Positions 7,654-11,930 of a stretch of DNA of 11,930 nt are shown here, one piece after another. The stretch lies in the NCBI GenBank assembly GCA_031285945.1, contig JAITVF010000115.1:1-11930 (forward strand), read 5' to 3'. A program made the position numbers and the translations under genes. The first letter of the stretch is position 1; each line of letters opens with the position of its first letter. The DNA comes from Oscillospiraceae bacterium (GTDB lineage Bacteria; Bacillota; Clostridia; Oscillospirales; Ruminococcaceae). The notes beneath the pieces are model-generated. The model was given only the letters and a program-made list of their open reading frames with translations, did not search any database and had not been told where the DNA came from.

Positions 7654-7760
7654 TATACTAATCCGCGAATAAAATGCCTCTGTAATATTACTCTATTGTT
7701 TCCCCCGCCTCTGGCGGGGGAAACAATAGAAATAATTATTTTAAATGCGCAATAGCATAA
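7654..7760 (-). repeat. Hairpin repeat element, copy 1 (MITE-like or structured RNA)
   Basis: The centre is a perfect 18-bp inverted repeat, TCTATTGTTTCCCCCGCC (7692-7709) against its complement at 7713-7730, with a three-base loop TCT. Outside the stem, A/T-rich flanks form a looser inverted repeat (TATACTA at the left end, TAGCATAA at the right), so the whole element is an imperfect palindrome of about 107 bases. A second copy in inverted orientation lies at 11361-11467, with flanks roughly four-fifths identical, including TATTGCGCATTTAAAATA. It contains no reading frame of note. It lies directly upstream of purL and could form part of its leader RNA or promoter region. The strand is given relative to copy 2; outer boundaries are approximate. 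Confidence 0.8.
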
Positions 7761-7801
7761 GAAGAACTAAGGGCATTGCGAGGCTATAAATGCATCGCCC
7801 C

Positions 7802-7857
7802 GGGTCAAAACACCCGCCGGCTGCGGCCGGCACCCTCTTTACTAAAGAGGGTGGGGT
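7802..7857 (+). repeat. Inverted module A with internal hairpins
   Basis: This 56-base module starts with GGGTCAAAACACCC. It has a G/C-rich hairpin (GCCGG, loop CTGCGG, CCGGC) and a near-perfect palindrome, CACCCTCTTTA and TAAAGAGGGTG around a single C (7831-7853). A diverged inverted copy is module B at 7949-8001. The two could pair into one long stem around the tandem repeats between them. Confidence 0.8.
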
Positions 7858-7879
7858 ATCGCCGGTAAATTATTTTTCT

Positions 7880-7953
7880 GTTTTATATGCCTGTGTCGAT
7901 TCTGGCCCCGGGTCAAAACCCCCGTTTTATACGCCTGTGCAAATTCTGGCCCC
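7880..7953 (+). repeat. Two tandem copies of a 30-base unit (period 44)
   Basis: Units at 7880-7909 and 7924-7953 share GTTTTATA, GCCTGTG and ATTCTGGCCCC and differ at only about four of 30 positions. The spacer between them (7910-7923) repeats the GGGTCAAAAC motif that begins module A, so the cluster holds three copies of that motif, one of them inverted. No reading frame or regulator site is evident. Confidence 0.8.
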
Positions 7954-8001
7954 ACCCCTTTAGAAAAGAGGGTGGCTCCGCAGGGCCGGGTGTTTTGACC
8001 C
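7949..8001 (-). repeat. Inverted module B
   Basis: Read on the minus strand, this 53-base module begins with the same 14 bases as module A (GGGTCAAAACACCC), keeps CTGCGG in the middle, and ends with CACCCTCTTTTCTAAAG and GGGTGGGG. The middle part differs from module A but can still fold as a short hairpin (GGC/GCC around CTGCGG). Confidence 0.78.
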
Positions 8002-8062
8002 TGTTGCGCTATGCTTTGGCCGGCGTGGCCTTATGGCAAGTATACCACAACATTATCCCGCT

Positions 8063-9505
8063 TTAAAGATGCCTTCTGCGGATAAAAACGACTCCCCCCG
8101 CAACCAGCACGGCGATTGGGAGCATAACGGCGAAAATAGCCCCTATAAGCGCCGTTTGAAGCTCCGACAGCATAAGGTATGACCCGCCTATGGTTTTGGG
8201 GGCTATGGTTATCTCCTCGCGCGCCAAAAGCTCCCCGGCCAGGTTGAGAAGATACTCCGCGTTGCCCACATAGGGGCTCTGCATCAGGTAGGCGTCCATC
8301 ATACGGGCCGAGCCGCAGACCGCCACGCAGGAGAATTCATCCTCGGCGTAGCCGGTTTTCTTCGATAATATCATTGCGGGGATGGGGCCCCATCTTGTTG
8401 AAGCCTCGGGGGTAAAGCCTTCGCTCAGGTCGTCCACGCAGGCCCCCTCGCCGAACTCTAGCAGAACGCTTTTTTCGCCGCCCGAATCGAGAAGGGTCAG
8501 CGGCCTTGCCTCGGGAACGACTGTGTAAAGCTGCGAGGCGGCAACATGCTCTGAAAAGACTTCGTCGGCGTATTCGGCCACCGACCAGTAGGCGCTGTCT
8601 ACCACAAGGTAGCTCGGGTCGGTCTGATAAACGCCGCCCTCCTCCACCAAAATTCCCCAGTCGGCCAGAAAGTCGTTAAGATTAGGCGTTGCCGGCTGGC
8701 TTAGCCCCGCGAAATAAAGAAGATGCCGCCCGTAAGCGCCCCCGTTATAAAGGTAAGCGTCAAGCTTTTCGAGGGCCTCGGGGGAATAGTCCCTGACCGG
8801 CTCGCTTATCACCACAAGGGTAGCGTCCGGGTTTATATCACCGGTCAAAAGGTTATCCTCTGCGATTGTGTAGCGGTTTTGGCTGAGCAGGGCCGAAAGC
8901 TCCCCAGCGCCCCCCTCGCCAAAGCCGGACAGAAAGCTTATGGTTGGGGGGTGGGGCATGGTAAGGCTCATCATGGCGCCGGTCATGGCCTGCTCGGCCT
9001 GGGAGGAGGCGACATAGTACCCGCCCGAGGAAGAGTCGCTCTCTATGTTAAAAAGATCGTAAACGCTAAGGGTAGCCGTCCGCCCCCCGGATTCGAGGAG
9101 AACGGTTGAGGAATCCAGCTGATACTCGGGGTAATTTCTCGCAAAGCCAAGGTCGCGGGTGAGGTCGACATACGAAACGGTAACGTATTCCGAAAGCCTT
9201 TCGTACTGCTTTATAACCTCGTTTGCCTGGAGGAAGTAATCCCCCGAGGCGGCGAGATTCTGCTCGGGAACCAGGACATGGATCGAAACCTCCTCGGTGA
9301 GCCCCTTTAGAAACTCCTCCGATTGGTCCGAGAGGACAAAGGCCTGCCCCAAGGAAAGATCGAGCCGGAGGTTGTATCGCTCAGAAAGGGCTGAAACCGC
9401 CACGTTTAAGGCCACAACCACAGCTATAAAAAGAATTGAAAGCAGGGCTGAGAGGCTTCCCTGACGAAAGGCCCGCCCCCCCAAAAAGCTCTTTAGCGCC
9501 CTCAC
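8063..9505 (-). CDS. GldG-like auxiliary protein of an ABC transporter
   Basis: The protein (480 residues from GTG at 9505) resembles the GldG/ABC-transporter auxiliary family: one N-terminal membrane helix (about residues 19-40), a large extracytoplasmic part, and one C-terminal helix (about 452-473) ending in a basic tail RRRHL. The external part begins with LDLSLGQAFVLSDQSEEFL, typical of the family, and has an alpha/beta core with PTISFLSGFGEG and LVVISEP. It presumably works with the permease and ATPase encoded just upstream; the substrate is unknown. The GTG at 9505 overlaps the permease stop by four bases (GTGA) and has GGTGGGG before it. A GTG at 9514 would give three more residues with poorer spacing. 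No DUF4340-type gene follows, though one often accompanies this set in related bacteria. The family call is good; a gliding-motility role should not be assumed. Confidence 0.85.
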   Translation of the reverse strand: MRALKSFLGGRAFRQGSLSALLSILFIAVVVALNVAVSALSERYNLRLDLSLGQAFVLSDQSEEFLKGLTEEVSIHVLVPEQNLAASGDYFLQANEVIKQYERLSEYVTVSYVDLTRDLGFARNYPEYQLDSSTVLLESGGRTATLSVYDLFNIESDSSSGGYYVASSQAEQAMTGAMMSLTMPHPPTISFLSGFGEGGAGELSALLSQNRYTIAEDNLLTGDINPDATLVVISEPVRDYSPEALEKLDAYLYNGGAYGRHLLYFAGLSQPATPNLNDFLADWGILVEEGGVYQTDPSYLVVDSAYWSVAEYADEVFSEHVAASQLYTVVPEARPLTLLDSGGEKSVLLEFGEGACVDDLSEGFTPEASTRWGPIPAMILSKKTGYAEDEFSCVAVCGSARMMDAYLMQSPYVGNAEYLLNLAGELLAREEITIAPKTIGGSYLMLSELQTALIGAIFAVMLPIAVLVAGGVVFIRRRHL

Positions 9506-10209
9506 CGGCCCCACCGCCTTTTATCGCAGACCCGCACGGTTAAAAATAGAAAAATTGCCGATACGCTGAGGAAAAACAAAACGGCCGAAATATCGAAGAT
9601 GCCCATAGAAAAGCTGTAATATCTGTCGTAAAATGAAACCGCGAGTATAACCGCCGAGATTATCTCGCCGGTAAAAACCCCGGCCAGAGCGTCGATCATA
9701 AGAAGGAAGAGAGCGGCGGCAAACCCCCCCACCGCCGCGACGACCTGGTTTTCGGTCAGGGAGGATATAAACATTCCGATGCCGATCATAGCCATACCCA
9801 AAAGGAGGGTGGCAAAAAAATTCCCGAAAAAGGCGGGCCAGCCGGGGGGGGCGAATATGGCTATAACGCAGGCGTAAACAAAGGTTATCATAAGGGCCAT
9901 AAAGTAAACAAGCACCGCCGCCAGATACTTGCCCAGCACCATACGCGAAAGGGAGAGCGGGCAGGTCAGCAGAAGCTGATCGGTGCGCTGCCTGCGGTCC
10001 TCGCTCATAAGGCGCATGGTCAATACCGGCACAAGGAACAGCAGCACGGTATAAAGCTGCCCGAATACGCTGCCCAGGTCGGAGTACCGGCCAAGCAGAG
10101 GCCCCGCGAAAAAGAATATCCCCGCAAAAAAATAAAATACGGCCAAAAATATATACCCTATGGGGGAATTAAAATAGGCCGACATCTCCCGGCGAAAAAT
10201 TGCCCTCAT
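9502..10209 (-). CDS. ABC transporter permease, GldF-like (ABC-2 type)
   Basis: The 235-residue membrane protein is an ABC-2-type permease. Hydrophobic segments lie near residues 17-38, 51-69, 95-118, 124-148, 153-174 and 208-226, giving the usual six passes. The cytoplasmic stretch after the second segment, MRLMSEDRRQRTDQLLLTCP, is the family signature and probably the contact with the ATPase. The ATG at 10209 overlaps the ATPase stop by four bases (ATGA), and GAGGGGG lies just upstream. Its own stop overlaps the start of the GldG-like gene in the same way, so the three are translationally coupled and surely act together. It most likely forms the membrane channel, probably as a dimer. Direction and substrate cannot be read from the sequence. 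Confidence 0.9.
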   Translation of the reverse strand: MRAIFRREMSAYFNSPIGYIFLAVFYFFAGIFFFAGPLLGRYSDLGSVFGQLYTVLLFLVPVLTMRLMSEDRRQRTDQLLLTCPLSLSRMVLGKYLAAVLVYFMALMITFVYACVIAIFAPPGWPAFFGNFFATLLLGMAMIGIGMFISSLTENQVVAAVGGFAAALFLLMIDALAGVFTGEIISAVILAVSFYDRYYSFSMGIFDISAVLFFLSVSAIFLFLTVRVCDKRRWGR

Positions 10210-11213
10210 TGCCTGCCCCCCTCTGCGGCTTCTTCCCGAGCGGGCGTTCGCGCCGCCGCGTCCTCCTCCGGACTGTCGGGCTCCTGTGTAAGCCGCAGGA
10301 AGATTTCCTCAAGGGTTAGCTCCTCTCCCCGCATATGAAGTATGGGGAGCCTTGCCTCGGCGAGGGCGTAAAATATGTTTTTGCGAATATCCCTGACCCC
10401 TTCTTTGGGGATAACGAGCCAGTCGGTAGCTTTTTCCTCAAAGGCCGGCTCCTCCCTAAGGGCGGCGACCCCCGCCGCGCCCTCAAGGGCCGACCTGATC
10501 TTTTTAGCCGCTCCCGCTATTCGCAGATGGAGCCTGCCTGTCTTTTCAAGGCTGTCCGAAAGGCTCTTAGGCGTGCCGTCGGCCACCAGCCTGCCCTTGT
10601 TTATTACTACTATCCGGTCGCAGACCGCCTGAACCTCCGACAGTATGTGGGAGGAAAGAAGGACGGTATGCTTTTTCCCGAGGCTTCTTATAAGCTCGCG
10701 CATTTCGATTATCTGCCTGGGGTCGAGCCCCACGGTCGGCTCGTCCAGGATTATGGCGCCGGGGGCTCCCAGCAGAGCTTGCCCCAGCCCCACCCGCTGG
10801 CGATACCCCTTTGAGAGGTTGCGGATACGCCTTTTTTCAACATCGTCGATCTTAACGCGGCGCATAACCTCGGCGATCGAGTCCTTTTTATTCTTGCGGC
10901 CGAGGCCTTTTAAATCCCACGCGAAGCTTAAGTATTCGCTAACCGTCATATCCTGGTAGAGGGGGGGCTGCTCTGGCAGATAGCCCATCTGCCTCTTGGC
11001 CTTCATGGGTTCTTTAAATATCTCGAAGCCGCCCACCGTAACCTCCCCCTCGCCCGAGGAAAGATAACCGGTTATAATATTCATGGCAGTGGTCTTGCCG
11101 GCGCCGTTGGGGCCTAAAACCCCCAGAATTTCCCCACCCGCCGCCGAAAAGCTTATATCCCTGAGGGCAAACCTTTCGCCATAGCGCTTTGTAACGTTTC
11201 GTACCTCTATCAT
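10206..11213 (-). CDS. ABC transporter ATP-binding protein, GldA-like
   Basis: This cytoplasmic ATPase powers the permease encoded next. From the ATG at 11213 (335 residues) the nucleotide-binding motifs are complete: Walker A GPNGAGKTT (34-42), Q-loop YLPEQ (78-82), signature LSKGYRQR (133-140), Walker B AIILDEPT (153-160) and H-loop SSH (187-189). A C-terminal extension (about 225-335), ending in an acidic and arginine-rich tail, resembles the DUF4162-type extension of exporter ATPases. The ATG at 11213 has GGAGGG (11222-11227) 8 bases upstream and is preferred over a TTG at 11219. It is the first gene of the three-gene operon. ABC-2 systems of this shape include antibiotic or lipid exporters and GldAFG sets of unknown cargo; the presence of a GldG-like third gene favours the latter group. 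Confidence 0.94.
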   Translation of the reverse strand: MIEVRNVTKRYGERFALRDISFSAAGGEILGVLGPNGAGKTTAMNIITGYLSSGEGEVTVGGFEIFKEPMKAKRQMGYLPEQPPLYQDMTVSEYLSFAWDLKGLGRKNKKDSIAEVMRRVKIDDVEKRRIRNLSKGYRQRVGLGQALLGAPGAIILDEPTVGLDPRQIIEMRELIRSLGKKHTVLLSSHILSEVQAVCDRIVVINKGRLVADGTPKSLSDSLEKTGRLHLRIAGAAKKIRSALEGAAGVAALREEPAFEEKATDWLVIPKEGVRDIRKNIFYALAEARLPILHMRGEELTLEEIFLRLTQEPDSPEEDAAARTPAREEAAEGGRQ

Positions 11214-11259
11214 AAGCAAGTCCCTCCAGGAGCTGTAACGGGCCTAAAAAGCCACCCTT

Positions 11260-11268
11260 ATTCTACCA
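11260..11268 (-). promoter_or_regulatory. Possible extended -10 promoter of the ABC operon
   Basis: TGGTAGAAT on the minus strand is an extended -10 element about 47 bases before the ATPase ATG. No good -35 hexamer is found at the right distance, so the assignment is tentative. Confidence 0.35.
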
Positions 11269-11360
11269 TCATATGCCCGCGATTGTGTGAAGATACGGTG
11301 AATTTGCGCGGGATTTTTGGCCCGTATCGCTCACCCCAACCAAGGCAATAAATTTCCCCT

Positions 11361-11467
11361 TATACTATTGCGCATTTAAAATACTTCTTTCTATTGCTTC
11401 CCCCGCCTCTGGCGGGGGAAGCAATAGAGTAATATTATAAAAGCATTTTAATCGCTGAGTAGTATTA
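11361..11467 (+). repeat. Hairpin repeat element, copy 2 (MITE-like or structured RNA)
   Basis: The core is a perfect 18-bp inverted repeat, TCTATTGCTTCCCCCGCC (11390-11407) against 11411-11428, with loop TCT (11408-11410). The outer parts (TATACTATTGCGCATTT on the left; AGCATTTTAATCGC and TAGTATTA on the right) match copy 1 read on the opposite strand. The stem differs from copy 1 at one base pair, T-A there and C-G here (11397/11421), so pairing is kept. It lies between divergent promoters and overlaps neither. Outer limits are approximate. Confidence 0.82.
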
Positions 11468-11518
11468 GATGGCTTGCGGCAAGGCTCTAAGGCAATTTTA
11501 AGTTGCACTGGAGTCATA

Positions 11519-11547
11519 TTGACAAAATTATGCAAACCCAGTAAAAT
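11519..11547 (+). promoter_or_regulatory. Sigma-A-type promoter of the MOSC gene
   Basis: A perfect TTGACA (11519-11524) and TAAAAT (11542-11547) are separated by exactly 17 bases. Transcription would begin near 11554, leaving a leader of about 47 bases before the ATG at 11601. Confidence 0.75.
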
Positions 11548-11600
11548 GAACCCGTACAATCATTGCGGTTCCGACGTGAAGCATAGAAGGGGGAATTTTA

Positions 11601-11930
11601 ATGCCGGAGGCGCTAACGCTAAATGGGACAGTGACTGCGCTGCTTAGCGCGAGGGGCGTGCCGGCCGATTGCCTTACCGCCCGCAAGGATGCGGACGCGA
11701 GGGCAATCAGCCTTTGCGACGGGCAAACCCTGGCGGCTGTGCGCGGTTCGGGCGGGCTGTGCGTTGACCGCTTCTACGCCAATGTTGAGACGCGCGGCCT
11801 AGAGTACAAATCGCTGCGGGCGGGCGACTTGCTGCGCGTTGGCGGGGCGCTGCTCTCGCTGCGTCAAACCGCGAAGCCCTGTCACGACGAATGCGACCGC
11901 GTTGAAAAGCCCTGCCCGCTAATCGCGGCC
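11601..11930 (+). CDS. MOSC-domain protein (3' end beyond window)
   Basis: An open frame from the ATG at 11601 runs 110 codons to the window edge without a stop. AGAAGGGGG (11585-11593) lies 7 bases upstream and a consensus promoter precedes it. The translated part resembles a small stand-alone MOSC domain: SGGLCVDRFYANVETRGLEY, then LRAGDLLRVGGALLSLRQ, then KPCHDEC, a cysteine-bearing motif typical of the family. MOSC domains are beta-strand folds related to the C-terminal part of molybdenum cofactor sulfurase. Stand-alone clostridial ones often neighbour moa/mob genes and are thought to act in sulfur or metal-sulfur transfer. Whether moaB or other cofactor genes follow cannot be seen. It is the only plus-strand gene here, and its codon use is G/C-rich with many CGC and GCG codons. 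Confidence 0.82.
   Translation, partial: MPEALTLNGTVTALLSARGVPADCLTARKDADARAISLCDGQTLAAVRGSGGLCVDRFYANVETRGLEYKSLRAGDLLRVGGALLSLRQTAKPCHDECDRVEKPCPLIAA

Larger units (their letters stand above)
7606..8062. other. Repeat-rich intergenic region between the ABC operon and purL
   Basis: This 457-base stretch holds no credible gene on either strand. From left to right it contains the purL leader, a ~107-base hairpin element (7654-7760), a plain stretch (7761-7801), and a 200-base nest of inverted and tandem repeats (7802-8001). About 60 bases before the end of the GldG-like gene show no clear terminator; a short GGCC/GGCC pairing near 8019-8032 lacks a T-run. No purine riboswitch core was seen upstream of purL. 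The purL promoter must lie in or just beside the hairpin element, but I could not fix it. Confidence 0.8.
11214..11600. other. Divergent intergenic region between the ABC operon and the MOSC gene
   Basis: In these 387 bases the ABC operon starts leftward and the MOSC gene rightward. It holds the ribosome binding site and possible promoter of the ABC operon (11260-11268), an A/T- and G/C-mixed stretch without clear signals (11280-11360), the second hairpin repeat (11361-11467), and the MOSC promoter (11519-11547). A 64-codon open frame on the minus strand (11365-11559) runs through the hairpin and is not credible. Confidence 0.75.

Noticed and set aside
7606..7760. Purine riboswitch upstream of purL
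   Set aside because: The leader lacks the conserved purine aptamer core and the matching three-helix layout. The only strong fold is the repeat hairpin.
7802..8001. CRISPR array
   Set aside because: The direct unit occurs only twice, the spacing is 14 bases, and the neighbouring copies are inverted. There are no cas genes.
8010..8062. Terminator directly after the GldG-like gene
   Set aside because: A GGCC/GGCC pairing near 8019-8032 is short and not followed by a T-run. Termination, if any, may use the repeat hairpins farther downstream.
11365..11559. 64-codon open frame on the minus strand in the divergent intergenic region
   Set aside because: It reads through the hairpin repeat and the MOSC promoter and has no credible ribosome binding site or recognisable domain.

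Overview
The window looks like chromosomal DNA from a Gram-positive anaerobe of the class Clostridia, most plausibly an Oscillospiraceae/Ruminococcaceae-type genome with fairly high G+C. The signs are an HPr carrying both His15 and Ser46, the long one-chain PurL with a fused glutaminase, a lone NuoE-like [2Fe-2S] subunit, a DUF554 membrane protein, a GldA/GldF/GldG-type ABC operon, strong GGAGG-like ribosome binding sites and several TTG/GTG starts. The taxonomic placement is an inference from gene types only.

Layout. All genes but the last are on the minus strand, so in transcription order they run from right to left. (i) At the left edge, ptsH (HPr, 1812-2075) is followed by uvrC (1-1733, cut by the window edge). 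A strong sigma-A-type promoter (2156-2183) precedes ptsH, and a hairpin terminator sits between the two genes and abuts the uvrC ribosome binding site. (ii) A DUF554 membrane protein (2343-3056, TTG start) lies behind the terminator of a NuoE-like gene (3169-3672). The NuoE-like promoter region contains a candidate Rex (NADH/NAD+ sensor) operator. (iii) purL (3910-7605) stands alone and encodes a complete bifunctional FGAM synthase. (iv) A 457-base non-coding stretch (7606-8062) is packed with repeats. (v) A three-gene ABC operon (ATPase 10206-11213, permease 9502-10209, GldG-like auxiliary protein 8063-9505) has 4-base start/stop overlaps at both junctions. (vi) After a 387-base intergenic stretch with a second copy of a hairpin repeat, a plus-strand MOSC-domain gene begins at 11601 and runs off the right edge.

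How the genes relate. Most are housekeeping genes of unrelated pathways (sugar-dependent regulation, DNA repair, purine synthesis, redox, membrane transport) and do not form one system. No CRISPR, phage, toxin-antitoxin or biosynthetic island is visible, and I see no convincing new multi-gene system. The most interesting material is non-coding: two inverted copies of a ~107-base element, each with an 18-bp perfect hairpin that differs at a compensated base pair; a nested array of inverted and tandem repeats at 7802-8001; the possible Rex operator; and the terminator/ribosome-binding-site overlap between ptsH and uvrC.
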